NCBI RefSeq assembly: GCF_003846175.1
Contig: NZ_ML123045.1
Location: 530,239-594,238 of the forward strand
DNA length: 64,000 nucleotides
Source: Streptomyces sp. ADI95-17
Lineage (GTDB): Bacteria > Actinomycetota > Actinomycetes > Streptomycetales > Streptomycetaceae
Direction: 5' to 3'
Below are positions 9,749 to 19,422 of the stretch, piece by piece. The position numbers and the translations under genes were made by a program. Under the pieces are notes generated by a model. The model worked only from the letters and a program-made list of their open reading frames with translations, was not told the DNA's origin and made no database searches. Position 1 is the stretch's first letter; each line of letters starts with the position of its first letter.

Positions 9749-9803
9749 CCGGTCGTCGCCGAGACGCCCGGGGCTCGCGCCCACGCGTCAACACAGTACG
9801 TAC

Positions 9804-9837
9804 GACAGCCCCGCCGGACCGTTCCGGCGGGGCTGTC
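9804..9837 (+). terminator. Terminator after the MFS exporter
   Basis: Perfect 14-bp stem: GACAGCCCCGCCGG (9804-9817), loop ACCGTT, CCGGCGGGGCTGTC (9824-9837). Confidence 0.75.
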
Positions 9838-9936
9838 GCCTATCAGGGTGGTGTGCCCTGAGGCCCCTTCCCCGGGCGTTGCCCCGCAGGTCAGGGTGCG
9901 TGCAACTGATTCGCACCACCACGGGGGTCGATTTCC

Positions 9937-10314
9937 ATGCGCACGACCGTTCTCGCCACCACCCTGGCCGCCGCCTCGCTGGCGGCCATCGCCCTGATCC
10001 CGGAGAGCGCCGCCCACTCCGCGCCCGCCCGGCCCGGACCCTGCGGCGCCGGCCAGCTCTGCCTCTGGGACGAGCCGGAGTTCACCGGCACCCGCCGGAC
10101 CCACGAGCTGTCCACGATCGACATCGAGAGCTGTGTCCCGCTGCCGAAGGGCAGCAGCGTCCAGTCGCTCGCCAACCGCACCGGCCGCCCCGTCACCACG
10201 TACCAGTCGGCGGAATGCGCCGAGACCGGTGAGTTCGACACCTACCCGGGCGGCGGCACCTGGGTGCCCCGGTCCCCGTACCAGGTCAGGGCCTTCAAGG
10301 TCTGGGAGAACTGA
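9937..10314 (+). CDS. Secreted peptidase-inhibitor family I36-type protein
   Basis: 125 residues. The N-terminus MRTTVLATTLAAASLAAIAL ending near AHS-APA is a signal peptide. The mature domain has four cysteines (in GPCGAGQLCLW, ESCVPL and SAECAETG) and the I36-type pattern CLWDEPEFTGTRRTHEL, SLANRTGRPVTTY and a closing YQVRAFKVW. Family members are small beta-gamma-crystallin-like proteins such as the metalloprotease inhibitor SMPI. Exported location is likely; inhibition of a protease is inferred only from the family. It is monocistronic and shares the hairpin at 10345 with the convergent aceE. Confidence 0.8.
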   Translation: MRTTVLATTLAAASLAAIALIPESAAHSAPARPGPCGAGQLCLWDEPEFTGTRRTHELSTIDIESCVPLPKGSSVQSLANRTGRPVTTYQSAECAETGEFDTYPGGGTWVPRSPYQVRAFKVWEN

Positions 10315-10344
10315 CCGGAGGACGGGGACCCGGCCGGGTACGCC

Positions 10345-10380
10345 GGAGGGCGGCGGGACCAGCAGGTCCCGCCGCCCTCC
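10345..10380. terminator. Bidirectional terminator between the I36 gene and aceE
   Basis: Perfect 16-bp stem GGAGGGCGGCGGGACC (10345-10360), loop AGCA, and its complement (10365-10380), between two convergent genes. Confidence 0.8.
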
Positions 10381-10398
10381 GTACGCCGTGCGTCGTTG

Positions 10399-13140
10399 TT
10401 ACGCGTCGCCGCCGGCCGCGCCCGGGTCGGCCGCGGTGACGTCCAGCAGGTCGTACCGGTCGATCGCCTTCTTCAGCAGCGAACGGTCGATCCGGTTCTC
10501 CTTCGCGAGCTCGGTGAGCACCGCGAGGACGATCGACTGCGCGTCGATGTGGAAGAACCGGCGGGCCGCGCCACGGGTGTCGGCGAAGCCGAAGCCGTCC
10601 GCACCCAGCGACTGGTACGCACCGGGCACCCAGCGCGCGATCTGGTCCGGCACCGAACGCATCCAGTCCGAGACCGCCACGAACGGGCCCTCGGAGCCGG
10701 AGAGCTTCCGCGTGACGTACGGGACGCGCTGCTCCTCCTCCGGGTGCAGCAGGTTGTGCCGCTCCACCTCCACGGCCTCGCGGCGCAGCTCGTTCCAGGA
10801 GGTCGCCGACCAGACGTCCGCCCGGACGTTCCACTCGTCGGCGAGGATCCGCTGCGCCTCGACCGCCCACGGGACCGCCACGCCGGACGCCATGATCTGG
10901 GCCGGGATCTCGCCCCGGTCGGCCGCCTTGAAGCGGTACACGCCCTTGAGGATGCCCTCGACGTCCACGTTCTCCGGCTCGGCCGGATGCTGGATCGGCT
11001 CGTTGTAGACCGTGAGGTAGTAGAAGACGTCCTCGTTCTCCTCGGGGGTCCCGCCGTACATCCTGCGCAGACCGTCCTTGACGATGTGCGCGATCTCGTA
11101 GCCGAACGCCGGGTCGTACGCGACACAGCCCGGGTTGGTCGAGGCGAGCAGCTGCGAGTGGCCGTCCGCGTGCTGGAGCCCCTCACCGGTCAGCGTCGTA
11201 CGGCCGGCGGTCGCGCCCAGCACGAAGCCACGCGCGAGCTGGTCGGCCATCTGCCAGAACTGGTCACCGGTGCGCTGGAAACCGAACATCGAGTAGAAGA
11301 CGTACACCGGGATCAGCGGCTCGCCGTGCGTGGCGTACGCCGAACCGGCGGCGATCAGCGACGCCGTGCAGCCTGCCTCCGAGATGCCGTCGTGCAGCAT
11401 CTGACCGGTCGGCGACTCCTTGTACGCGAGCAGCAGATCACGGTCCACCGCCTCGTACTGCTGGCCCAGCGGGTTGTAGATCTTCGCACTCGGGAAGAAG
11501 GCGTCCATACCGAAGGTGCGGTACTCGTCGGGCGCGATCAGCACGAAACGCTTGCCGATCTCCTTGTCCCGCATGAGGTCCTTCAGGATCCGGACGAACG
11601 CCATGGTGGTGGCGATCGACTGCTGACCCGAACCCTTCTTCGCGGTCGCGTACGTCTTGTCCTCGGGCAGGACCAGCGGCTTCGCACGCACCACACGGGT
11701 CGGGACGTAACCGCCCAGGCCCTTGCGGCGGTCGTGCATGTACTGGATCTCCTCCGAGTCGCGGCCCGGGTGGTAGTACGGCGGAAGGCCGTCCTCCAGC
11801 TCCTTGTCCGTGATCGGGATGTGCAGCCGGTCGCGGAACCGCTTGAGGTCCTCGACCGTGAGCTTCTTCATCTGGTGGGTCGCGTTGCGGCCCTCGAAGT
11901 TCGGCCCCAGGGTCCAGCCCTTGACCGTCTGCGCCAGGATCACCGTCGGCTGGCCCTTGTGGGCCTTGGCCGCCGCGTAGGCCGCGTAGACCTTCTTGTG
12001 GTCGTGACCGCCGCGGCCCAGGTGCAGGATCTGGTCGTCGGTCATGTCCTTGACCATGTCGCGCAGCCGCGGGTCGTCCCCGAAGAAGTGGTCACGGATG
12101 TACGCGCCCGACTCGGTGGCGTACGTCTGGAACTGGCCGTCCGGCGTGGTGTTCAGCTTGTTGACCAGGATGCCCGTGCGGTCCTGCGCGAGCAGTGGGT
12201 CCCAGGAGCGGTCCCAGACCAGCTTGATGACGTTCCACCCGGCGCCGCGGAACTGCGACTCCAGCTCCTGGATGATCTTGCCGTTGCCGCGCACCGGGCC
12301 GTCGAGCCGCTGCAGGTTGCAGTTGACCACGAAGGTGAGGTTGTCCAGGCCCTCACGGGCGGCGATGGAGAGCTGGCCGAGCGACTCGGGCTCGTCCATC
12401 TCGCCGTCGCCCAGATACGCCCAGACATGCGACTTGGAGGTGTCGGCGATGCCGCGCGCCTCCATGTAGCGGTTCATCCGGGCCTGGTAGATCGCGCCGA
12501 GCGGGCCGAGGCCCATCGAAACGGTCGGGAACTCCCAGAAGTCCGGCATCAGCCGCGGGTGCGGATAGCTGGACAGGCCGTTGGGCGCCTTCGACTTCTC
12601 CTGGCGGAAGGCGTCGAGCTGCGCCTCGCTCAGCCGGTCGAGCAGGAAGGCGCGGGCGTAGATGCCCGGGGACGCGTGCCCCTGGAAGAAGATCTGGTCG
12701 CCGCCCAGGCCGTCGTCCTTGCCCCGGAAGAAGTGGTTGAAGCCCACGTCGTACAGCGAGGCCGAGGAGGCGAAGGTGGCGATGTGACCGCCGACACCGA
12801 TCCCCGGGCGCTGGGCGCGCGACACCATCACGGCCGCGTTCCAGCGGGTCGCGTTGAGGACCTTGCGCTCGATCTCCTCGTCGCCGGGGAAGAACGGCTC
12901 GTCCTTCGTGGCGATCGTGTTCACGTAGTCCGTACTGCGCATCTCCGGCACGGCGACGCGCTTCTCGCGCGCACGCTCGATGAGCCGGAGCATCAGGTAA
13001 CGGGCCCGCTCGCGGCCTCGCTCGTCGACTGCGGCGTCGAGCGAGTCGAGCCATTCCTGGGTCTCTTCGGGATCGAAGTCCGGGACCTGGCTCGGCAGGC
13101 CGCCAATGATGATCGGGTTGCGATCGGATCCGGAAGCCAC
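10399..13140 (-). CDS. aceE: Pyruvate dehydrogenase E1, homodimeric type
   Basis: 913 residues, the usual length for the single-chain E1 of actinobacteria and proteobacteria. It decarboxylates pyruvate with ThDP and passes the acetyl group to the E2 lipoyl domain. The ThDP motif is intact, from [13 protein letters not shown] to [18 protein letters not shown]. Other visible marks are the N-terminal [38 protein letters not shown] segments around [18 protein letters not shown], and the C-terminal [21 protein letters not shown]. It is transcribed alone; E2 and E3 are not in the window. A 470-bp spacer separates it from the divergent DUF3052 gene. This gene anchors the window to the core chromosome. 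Confidence 0.97.
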   Translation of the reverse strand: MASGSDRNPIIIGGLPSQVPDFDPEETQEWLDSLDAAVDERGRERARYLMLRLIERAREKRVAVPEMRSTDYVNTIATKDEPFFPGDEEIERKVLNATRWNAAVMVSRAQRPGIGVGGHIATFASSASLYDVGFNHFFRGKDDGLGGDQIFFQGHASPGIYARAFLLDRLSEAQLDAFRQEKSKAPNGLSSYPHPRLMPDFWEFPTVSMGLGPLGAIYQARMNRYMEARGIADTSKSHVWAYLGDGEMDEPESLGQLSIAAREGLDNLTFVVNCNLQRLDGPVRGNGKIIQELESQFRGAGWNVIKLVWDRSWDPLLAQDRTGILVNKLNTTPDGQFQTYATESGAYIRDHFFGDDPRLRDMVKDMTDDQILHLGRGGHDHKKVYAAYAAAKAHKGQPTVILAQTVKGWTLGPNFEGRNATHQMKKLTVEDLKRFRDRLHIPITDKELEDGLPPYYHPGRDSEEIQYMHDRRKGLGGYVPTRVVRAKPLVLPEDKTYATAKKGSGQQSIATTMAFVRILKDLMRDKEIGKRFVLIAPDEYRTFGMDAFFPSAKIYNPLGQQYEAVDRDLLLAYKESPTGQMLHDGISEAGCTASLIAAGSAYATHGEPLIPVYVFYSMFGFQRTGDQFWQMADQLARGFVLGATAGRTTLTGEGLQHADGHSQLLASTNPGCVAYDPAFGYEIAHIVKDGLRRMYGGTPEENEDVFYYLTVYNEPIQHPAEPENVDVEGILKGVYRFKAADRGEIPAQIMASGVAVPWAVEAQRILADEWNVRADVWSATSWNELRREAVEVERHNLLHPEEEQRVPYVTRKLSGSEGPFVAVSDWMRSVPDQIARWVPGAYQSLGADGFGFADTRGAARRFFHIDAQSIVLAVLTELAKENRIDRSLLKKAIDRYDLLDVTAADPGAAGGDA

Positions 13141-13611
13141 GCTGTTCCTTCGCTGTTCGGTGGTGCTCTACAGGGCCTGATCGAGGGAGAACATGCCCCC
13201 GGGATGTATGCAAGTGCGCCATCACCATCGTGTACCGCGAGGGCGCAAACGTCATCTCTACCGAGGGGTAACCGCCGTGTTGCGAGACATCGCGGCCGGA
13301 ACGCGGGGATGGGTCGGGCCAAACCGCAACCATACGCCCAACCCGTCCAAGCGTTCCCAAAGGATGTTCGACTCCGAATGACGGACCGAAACGGCATAAG
13401 CTGTGGAAGGACGTAAAGGGTGTGGACGGTAGCGCCGGGCCCCCGGAGGGGATCTGCCGACAGTGCGGCGACGTGTCAGGGAACGTCACCGTTTAGGCGG
13501 TCTCGGACGCCGGGTACTTGCGCGATCCGCCGCTCCCGTGTGGACTACGGCCAACGCCCCGCGCACGCGCGTGGCTCAAGCATTTTCCGAAACATGATCA
13601 GGAGGCAACCC
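13141..13611. other. 471-bp divergent intergenic region between aceE and DUF3052 gene
   Basis: Promoters for aceE (minus) and the DUF3052 gene (plus) must lie here. The base composition drops around 13320-13420 and again at 13580-13600 (CATTTTCCGAAACATGATC just before the GGAGG of the next gene). I see no gene, no strong dyad and no convincing -35/-10 pair. Confidence 0.5.
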
Positions 13612-14034
13612 GTGAGCGCGACCGCGGACCACGCGGAGGAGCGGACCAACCCGGCAGCACGCCTGGGGTTCGAGCCCGGACAGGTGGTCCAGGAGATCGG
13701 CTACGACGACGACGTCGAGCAGGAGCTCCGTGAGGGCATTGAGGCCACGATCGGCCAGGATCTCGTCGATGAGGACTACGACGACGTCGCAGACGTCGTC
13801 CTGCTGTGGTTCCGCGACGAGGACGGCGACCTTACGGACGCGCTGGTGGATGCCATTGGTCTGCTCGAGGACGGCGGTACGGTCTGGCTGCTGACGCCGA
13901 AGACCGGCCGTGATGGATACGTCGAACCGAGCGACATCAACGAGGCCGCTCAGACAGCCGGTCTCTCCCAGACCAGGAGCATCAGCGCCGGCAAGGACTG
14001 GACGGGCAGCCGCCTGGTCGCACCCAAGCGCTGA
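13612..14034 (+). CDS. DUF3052 domain protein
   Basis: 140 residues from GTG 13612, placed by the ribosome site GGAGG at 13601-13605. The DUF3052 fold is recognisable from AARLGFEPGQVVQEIGYDDDVE, the acidic VDEDYDDVADVVLLWFRDEDGDL, and GGTVWLLTPKTGRDGYVEPSDINEAAQTAGL. The family is nearly universal in actinobacteria, soluble, acidic and of unknown function. Its place between aceE and an AhpE-like peroxiredoxin is a conserved Streptomyces arrangement as far as I recall. It has its own terminator at 14060. Confidence 0.93.
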   Translation: MSATADHAEERTNPAARLGFEPGQVVQEIGYDDDVEQELREGIEATIGQDLVDEDYDDVADVVLLWFRDEDGDLTDALVDAIGLLEDGGTVWLLTPKTGRDGYVEPSDINEAAQTAGLSQTRSISAGKDWTGSRLVAPKR

Positions 14035-14059
14035 ACCACGCTCCACGCATTTCGCCCTG

Positions 14060-14094
14060 AAGGCCCCCGACGGCACCGAGCCGCCGGGGGCCTT
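14060..14094 (+). terminator. Terminator after the DUF3052 gene
   Basis: 15-bp stem with one mismatch: AAGGCCCCCGACGGC (14060-14074) and GCCGCCGGGGGCCTT (14080-14094), 25 bp after the stop. Confidence 0.7.
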
Positions 14095-14226
14095 CGTACA
14101 ACCGCGGGGCGGCCGGGGCCGCCGGGTGTCCCCGTGCGGGCGCCGCGTGGCTCGCCGCGGGCTCTGCGTAGGGTGGGAGTCACCCGGACAGCCCAGCCCG
14201 GTGAACGTAGCGAAGGGACGCTTTTC

Positions 14227-14685
14227 ATGGCGATCGAGGTCGGCACCAAGGCCCCGGATTTCGAGCTGAAGGACAACCACGGCCGGACCGTGAAGCTCTC
14301 CGACTTCCGCGGCGAGAAGAACGTCGTCCTGCTGTTCTACCCGTTCGCCTTCACGGGCGTCTGCACGGGTGAGCTCTGCGCGCTCCGCGACGAGCTGCCG
14401 AAGTTCGAGAACGACGACACGCAGCTGCTCGCCGTGTCCAACGACTCCATCCACACCCTGCGCGTCTTCGCCGAGCAGGAGGGCCTCGAATACCCGCTGG
14501 TCTCGGACTTCTGGCCGCACGGCGAGACCTCGCGGGCCTACGGCGTCTTCGACGAGGAGAAGGGCTGCGCGGTGCGCGGCACCTTCATCATCGACAAGGA
14601 GGGCGTGGTGCGCTGGACCGTCGTCAACGGTCTGCCCGACGCACGCGACCTCAACGAGTACATCAAGGCGCTCGACGCGCTCTGA
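14227..14685 (+). CDS. Peroxiredoxin, AhpE-like
   Basis: 152 residues from ATG 14227 ([19 protein letters not shown]). It reduces hydrogen peroxide or organic peroxides. The peroxidatic cysteine is C46 in [15 protein letters not shown], the PxxxTxxC pattern of the family, and a second cysteine (C51) sits five residues on. Other marks are the D and P of VSNDS and [11 protein letters not shown], and the C-terminal [15 protein letters not shown] cytosolic detoxifying enzyme fits the stress-related Ter genes that follow. Short GAAGGGA ribosome site at -15. Confidence 0.93.
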   Translation: MAIEVGTKAPDFELKDNHGRTVKLSDFRGEKNVVLLFYPFAFTGVCTGELCALRDELPKFENDDTQLLAVSNDSIHTLRVFAEQEGLEYPLVSDFWPHGETSRAYGVFDEEKGCAVRGTFIIDKEGVVRWTVVNGLPDARDLNEYIKALDAL

Positions 14686-14831
14686 TCCGGCACCGGCGGA
14701 TCCGCATGCGACCCGGTGAAAAGCCTGCTTCGCCGGGAACCGGTCACTAGGATCCAGTCGTTGATCGGATGCCAACGCAACGTGGAGGCGCCGGCGCCTG
14801 CCGGCCCCCAAGGAAACCAATGGGAGGACTC

Positions 14832-15407
14832 GTGGGAGTCAGCCTCAGCAAGGGCGGCAACGTCTCGCTGACCAAGGCCGCGCCCAACCTGACGGCGGTC
14901 GTCGTCGGGCTCGGCTGGGACGCTCGCACCACCACCGGTGGTGACTTCGACCTCGACGCCAGCGCACTGCTGACGAACGCCGAGGGCAAGGTCGGCAGCG
15001 ACGGGAACTTCGTCTTCTTCAACAACCTCAAGAGCCCCGACGGTTCCGTCGAGCACACCGGTGACAACCTCACCGGTGAGGGCGAGGGCGACGACGAGGT
15101 CATCAAGGTGAACCTGGCCGGTGTCCCGGCCGATGTCGACAAGATCGTCTTCCCGGTCTCGATCTACGAGGCCGAGACCCGCCAGCAGAGCTTCGGCCAG
15201 GTGCGCAACGCGTACATCCGCGTGGTCAACCAGGCCGACAACAGCGAGCTGGCCCGCTACGACCTCAGCGAGGACGCCTCGACGGAGACCGCCATGGTCT
15301 TCGGCGAGCTGTACCGCAACGGGGCGGAGTGGAAGTTCCGTGCCATCGGTCAGGGGTACGCCTCGGGGCTGCGCGGCATCGCGCAGGACTTCGGCGTCAA
15401 CGTCTGA
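14832..15407 (+). CDS. terD: TerD-family calcium-binding stress protein (copy 1)
   Basis: 191 residues from GTG 14832, chosen because GGGAGGA sits at 14822-14828 and TerD proteins start [11 protein letters not shown]. Full-length single TerD domain: [40 protein letters not shown] (acidic calcium-binding loops), [10 protein letters not shown] and the closing [19 protein letters not shown]. TerD proteins bind calcium and are linked to tellurite and envelope-stress resistance and to normal development in Streptomyces. It is followed by a second close paralogue with a perfect hairpin in between. Confidence 0.96.
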   Translation: MGVSLSKGGNVSLTKAAPNLTAVVVGLGWDARTTTGGDFDLDASALLTNAEGKVGSDGNFVFFNNLKSPDGSVEHTGDNLTGEGEGDDEVIKVNLAGVPADVDKIVFPVSIYEAETRQQSFGQVRNAYIRVVNQADNSELARYDLSEDASTETAMVFGELYRNGAEWKFRAIGQGYASGLRGIAQDFGVNV

Positions 15408-15466
15408 GAAGGCGCGACCGGGCAGTGCCGTCGAGGTGAGGCCCGGGTCACGCCGGCAGTACCCCG

Positions 15467-15496
15467 TCCGGCGCCGCACCCCTGTGCGGCGCCGGA
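15467..15496 (+). terminator. Terminator between the two terD copies
   Basis: Perfect 13-bp stem TCCGGCGCCGCAC (15467-15479), loop CCCT, GTGCGGCGCCGGA (15484-15496). Confidence 0.75.
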
Positions 15497-15576
15497 CGCG
15501 CTAGACAGACGGCTCGCGGGCTCGAACGCCCGGTGGGCCCGGCAGACGGTTCATCGACTCGGGGAGGACACACACC

Positions 15577-16152
15577 ATGGGCGTCACGCTCGCCAAGGGA
15601 GGCAACGTCTCCCTCTCCAAGGCCGCACCCAACCTCACCCAGGTGCTGGTCGGGCTCGGCTGGGACGCACGATCCACCACGGGTGCCGACTTCGACCTCG
15701 ACGCCAGCGCGCTGCTGTGCCAGTCGGGCCGGGTGCTCGGCGACGAATGGTTCGTGTTCTACAACAACCTCACGAGCCCCGACGGCTCCGTGGAGCACAC
15801 CGGTGACAACCTCACGGGTGAGGGCGAGGGCGACGACGAATCGGTCATCGTGAATCTCACCCAGGTGCCGGCGCATTGCGACAAGATCGTTTTTCCGGTG
15901 TCGATCCATGACGCCGACAACCGGGGCCAGACCTTCGGCCAGGTCAGCAATGCGTTCATCCGCGTGGTGAACCAGGCGGACGGTCAGGAACTCGCGCGTT
16001 ACGACCTCAGCGAGGACGCCTCGACGGAAACCGCGATGATCTTCGGCGAGCTCTACCGGTACAACGGCGAGTGGAAGTTCCGTGCAGTGGGACAGGGGTA
16101 CGCGTCCGGGCTGCGAGGTATCGCTCTAGACTTCGGGGTCAACGTTTCGTAA
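15577..16152 (+). CDS. terD: TerD-family calcium-binding stress protein (copy 2)
   Basis: 191 residues from ATG 15577 with GGGGAGGA upstream. It is colinear and closely similar to copy 1, including [28 protein letters not shown] and the final [18 protein letters not shown]. It differs mainly around residues 45-60 ([17 protein letters not shown]). A tandem duplication is the simplest origin. Soluble, calcium-binding; probably works with the TerC-like membrane protein encoded next. Confidence 0.96.
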   Translation: MGVTLAKGGNVSLSKAAPNLTQVLVGLGWDARSTTGADFDLDASALLCQSGRVLGDEWFVFYNNLTSPDGSVEHTGDNLTGEGEGDDESVIVNLTQVPAHCDKIVFPVSIHDADNRGQTFGQVSNAFIRVVNQADGQELARYDLSEDASTETAMIFGELYRYNGEWKFRAVGQGYASGLRGIALDFGVNVS

Positions 16153-16222
16153 AGCCGCGCACGGCGCGGGGGAGCCCCGTACATCTCGGGGGAGACCCGT
16201 TACATACACGATGGGGTAGCCA

Positions 16223-17365
16223 GTGCTTCTGAAAACCTTCGGCTGGTCGTTCGCGGTTACCGCGCTCGGCCTTGCCGCAGCTTGGATCTACGGGGGGTGG
16301 GAAGCCTTCGGTGTCGTCGCGATTCTTTCCGTCCTGGAGATCTCGCTGTCCTTCGACAATGCGGTGGTCAACGCCGGAATCCTGAAGAAGATGAATGCCT
16401 TCTGGCAGAAGATCTTCCTGACGGTCGGCGTGCTCATCGCGGTCTTCGGTATGCGGCTGGTGTTCCCCGTCGTGATCGTGGCCATCACCGCCAAGATCGG
16501 TCCGATCGAGGCGGTCGATCTCTCCTTCAACCAGCCCGAGCGCTATCAGGAACTCGTCACCGACGCCCACCCGGCGATCGCCGCGTTCGGTGGCATGTTC
16601 CTGCTGATGATCTTCCTCGACTTCATTTTCGAGGACCGTGACATCCAGTGGCTGCGCTGGATCGAGCGCCCGCTCGCCAAGCTCGGCAAGGTCGACATGC
16701 TGTCGGTCTGCATCTCGCTGATCGTGCTGCTGGTCGCGGCCATGACCGTCGCGACCAACGCACACCAGCACGGTGGCGGTCACGCGGACAAGGCGGAGAC
16801 GGTCCTGCTCGCCGGTGTCGCCGGTCTGATCACGTACCTCATCGTCGGCGGTCTCTCCGGCTTCTTCGAGAACAAGCTGGAGGAGGAGGAAGAGCGCGAG
16901 AACGAGGCCGAGGAAGAGGCCAAGCGGAGCGGCAAGAAGGTTTCCTCCGTCGTGCTCGCCGGCAAGGCCGCGTTCTTCATGTTCCTCTACCTGGAAGTGC
17001 TCGACGCGTCCTTCTCGTTCGACGGTGTCATCGGCGCCTTCGCCGTCACCAACGAGATCGTGCTGATGGCCCTCGGCCTCGGTATCGGCGCCATGTACGT
17101 CCGTTCGCTCACGGTCTACCTGGTCCGCCAGGGCACGCTCGACGACTACGTCTACCTGGAGCACGGCGCCCACTACGCCATCGGTGCGCTGGCGGTGCTC
17201 CTGCTCGTCACCATCCAGTACCAGATCAACGAGCTCATCACCGGCCTGACCGGTGTCGTGCTGATCGCCTGGTCCTTCTGGTCCTCGGTCCGGCGCAACA
17301 AGGCGATGGAAGCCGAAGGCGGCAACGACGAGGGTTCCAAGGCGGAAGTCCCGTCCGGGGTGTGA
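16223..17365 (+). CDS. DUF475 / TerC-like integral membrane protein
   Basis: 380 residues from GTG 16223. Multi-spanning membrane protein of the TerC superfamily (DUF475 branch). The paired acidic transmembrane motifs are clear: EISLSFDNAVVNAGILKKM near residue 38 and YLEVLDASFSFDGVIGAFAVTNE near 260, with similar spacing to TerC. A cytoplasmic charged loop (ENKLEEEEERENEAEEE) and a histidine-rich loop (AHQHGGGHAD) separate the halves. TerC proteins are thought to move divalent metal ions and to dock TerD-type proteins. Directly downstream of two terD genes, this suggests a membrane complex. Confidence 0.93.
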   Translation: MLLKTFGWSFAVTALGLAAAWIYGGWEAFGVVAILSVLEISLSFDNAVVNAGILKKMNAFWQKIFLTVGVLIAVFGMRLVFPVVIVAITAKIGPIEAVDLSFNQPERYQELVTDAHPAIAAFGGMFLLMIFLDFIFEDRDIQWLRWIERPLAKLGKVDMLSVCISLIVLLVAAMTVATNAHQHGGGHADKAETVLLAGVAGLITYLIVGGLSGFFENKLEEEEERENEAEEEAKRSGKKVSSVVLAGKAAFFMFLYLEVLDASFSFDGVIGAFAVTNEIVLMALGLGIGAMYVRSLTVYLVRQGTLDDYVYLEHGAHYAIGALAVLLLVTIQYQINELITGLTGVVLIAWSFWSSVRRNKAMEAEGGNDEGSKAEVPSGV

Positions 17366-17537
17366 CCCGGTAGGGATTGAGGAACGCTCTCAGCGGGGCG
17401 GTCCGTGAGGCAACGGTTCTCCGGAGACATCCGGACCCGGCCCCGCGGCCGCCCCGCAGTGATGCGGGCGCCCCCGCCGAGGCGCGGGCCGGCCGTGGGA
17501 CGGGGCACTTTTCCACTGAGATGCATGGGGGTTGGGG

Positions 17538-18272
17538 ATGGCGTTCTGGGACGGCCTGTGGCCGCGGCGGGAGGCACAGTTCGAGTCGGGCAGCGCGGCG
17601 ACCAACTCCATCGTGCTCACCCGGCGGCACGCCACGGTCTCGCTCACCAAACAGGGTGCGCTGACCGGCAATCTGCGGGTCAACCTCTCCTGGCAGATGC
17701 GTACGTCGGACATCATGGGCCGGTCGCGGCAGAGCGGCCGGCTGCTGCGGCCGCTGAAGCTCTTCCAGCCCGAACCGGTCCAGGCCCACACCCAGGGCAT
17801 GGTCAACGTCGACCTGGACCTGGGCTGCATGTACGAACTGAAGGACGGCACCAGGGGCGTCGTCCAGCCGCTGGGCAACCTCCTCGGCGACCTGAACGCG
17901 CCGCCGTACATCCGGCTCAGCGGGGACGACCGCTTCGGGGCGCCGTCGGGTGAGACGGTCTACGTCAATCTCGACCAGCGCGACCAGATCAAACGGCTGC
18001 TGTTCTTCGTCTACATCTACGACCAGACACCGGCCTTCGACCGTACCCACGCCAAGGTGACGCTCTACCCGGGCAACGGCCCGCGGATCGAGATCGAACT
18101 CGACGAACACGCCCCGGAGGCCCGCTCCTGCGCCGTGTTCACGGTGGACAACACCAAGGACGAGCTGATCGTGCGGCGCGAGGTGAAGTTCGTCTACGGG
18201 TTCCAGTCGGAGCTGGACCGGCTGTACGGCTTCGGCATGCAGTGGGGGCGCGGCTACAAGTCCCGGACCTGA
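17538..18272 (+). CDS. TerD-family (TerA/TerF-like) protein
   Basis: 244 residues from ATG 17538, with GGGGG upstream; a TTG two codons before is less likely. The sequence keeps TerD-type strands but in a longer, divergent form: ATVSLTKQGALTGNLRVNLSW, VDLDLGCMYELKDGTRGVVQPLG, PPYIRLSGDDRFG, and a closing RREVKFVYGFQSELDRLYGFGMQWGRGYKSR. This resembles the extended TerA-like group that binds partner Ter proteins. It ends the plus-strand Ter run and converges on the minus-strand TerD gene 78 bp away. No recognisable membrane segment. Confidence 0.85.
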   Translation: MAFWDGLWPRREAQFESGSAATNSIVLTRRHATVSLTKQGALTGNLRVNLSWQMRTSDIMGRSRQSGRLLRPLKLFQPEPVQAHTQGMVNVDLDLGCMYELKDGTRGVVQPLGNLLGDLNAPPYIRLSGDDRFGAPSGETVYVNLDQRDQIKRLLFFVYIYDQTPAFDRTHAKVTLYPGNGPRIEIELDEHAPEARSCAVFTVDNTKDELIVRREVKFVYGFQSELDRLYGFGMQWGRGYKSRT

Positions 18273-18350
18273 GCGCCCCGGCCTGTGTGGGCGTGGGCGC
18301 TTCGGGTCGTGCCGGTGCCGCCTCCGCCCGGCGGCGCCTCCGCGTCCGTC

Positions 18351-19202
18351 TCAGGACCGCACGAACTGCGGCCCCTGCGGCGGCAGCACGAAATTCGGGT
18401 CCGGGGCGGGTGCCGCGGCGGCGGCGGGTTGCGGGTAGGCGTGGGCCGGCTGTGCGGCGGGCTGGGGGTACCCGTACGCGGGCTGGGGGGCCGGCTGGGC
18501 AGCGGGCTGCGGATAGCCGTACGCGGGCTGCTGGTGCTGGACCGTGGCCTGTTCGTCGGGGCCGGGCGCCGCCGGAGGGAATTGGGGCGCGGGCGGGAAC
18601 CCGGGCACGGGCGCGGCAGCCGCCGCGGACGACGGGGCCGGGTCGGGCTCCGCCGCCGCGGTCTCGTCGACCGAGATGCCGAAGGCGGTCGCCAGGCCGA
18701 CCAGCCCGGTCGGATATCCCTGCCCCACGGCCCGGAATTTCCAGCCATCGCCGCGCCGGTAGAGCTCGCCGCAGATGATCGCCGTCTCCTCGCCGGTCTC
18801 CGGCCGCACGTCGAAGACCGCGAGCGGCTCCCCGTCGGCCGACGCCGAGTCGTACAGCAGGATGCGCAGATCGCGCACCTGAGCGAATGCGGCGCCGTCG
18901 GAGGACGCGGCGACGACCACCTGCTCGACCGAGGCGTCCAGCCCGCCCAGATCGGCCTCGATGGTGTCCGTGAGCCCCTCGGCGACACTGCGCTTCGGCA
19001 GTCGTCGTACCAGGCCGGAGGGGTGGCGGGGCTGGTTGTAGAAGACGAAGTCCTCGTCCGAGCGCACGCGGCCGCCGGCTCCGAGCAGCAGGGCCGAGGC
19101 GTCCACATCCGGAATTCCGGCGCCCGGGGTCCAGCGCAGAACGGCCCGTACGGCCATGGCGTCCAGAGGGACGTTCGAGCCTTTCACCATCGCGTGCGTC
19201 AT
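18351..19202 (-). CDS. TerD domain protein with Pro/Gln/Tyr-rich repeat tail
   Basis: 283 residues from ATG 19202 ([14 protein letters not shown]); two other ATGs are near. The first ~180 residues are a TerD-like domain: [52 protein letters not shown], and [25 protein letters not shown]. The rest is disordered and ends with imperfect repeats of [17 protein letters not shown]. Such tails appear in actinobacterial proteins that gather at membranes or in condensates; the role here is unknown. It is divergent from the CitE-like gene and probably belongs to the same stress locus. Confidence 0.9.
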   Translation of the reverse strand: MTHAMVKGSNVPLDAMAVRAVLRWTPGAGIPDVDASALLLGAGGRVRSDEDFVFYNQPRHPSGLVRRLPKRSVAEGLTDTIEADLGGLDASVEQVVVAASSDGAAFAQVRDLRILLYDSASADGEPLAVFDVRPETGEETAIICGELYRRGDGWKFRAVGQGYPTGLVGLATAFGISVDETAAAEPDPAPSSAAAAAPVPGFPPAPQFPPAAPGPDEQATVQHQQPAYGYPQPAAQPAPQPAYGYPQPAAQPAHAYPQPAAAAAPAPDPNFVLPPQGPQFVRS

Positions 19203-19344
19203 GCCCGTCATCCTGCCTGTTGGCTGCCCGCGCGGACAACGCGGGGGGCACACCGGATGTGTCGCGGATACGCCGGAAGAACAGGGGCCGGGGCATACCC
19301 ACCCATCGGGAAATGGACGAGTTACCCGGAATTCATGCACGTGG

Positions 19345-19375
19345 GGAACTCTTGACACCCGTCCGTACGTACTAT
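19345..19375 (+). promoter_or_regulatory. Possible promoter upstream of the CitE-like gene
   Basis: TTGACA at 19352-19357 and TACTAT at 19370-19375 lie in a less GC-rich stretch 50-70 bp before the start at 19423. The spacing between them (12 bp) is too short for a standard promoter. GGAACT at 19345-19350 with a 19-bp spacer to TACTAT is an alternative of the extracytoplasmic-sigma type. Low certainty. Confidence 0.3.
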
Positions 19376-19422
19376 TACCGGCCATGCGTTGTCCGGCCGG
19401 TCAGGCAGTTCGGGGGAGTTAC

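Noticed and set aside
10396..13416. A 1006-codon open frame on the plus strand opposite aceE
   Set aside because: It is the mirror image of aceE codon bias, shows only Arg/Val/Leu/Gly-rich sequence and no family pattern; aceE itself is certain.
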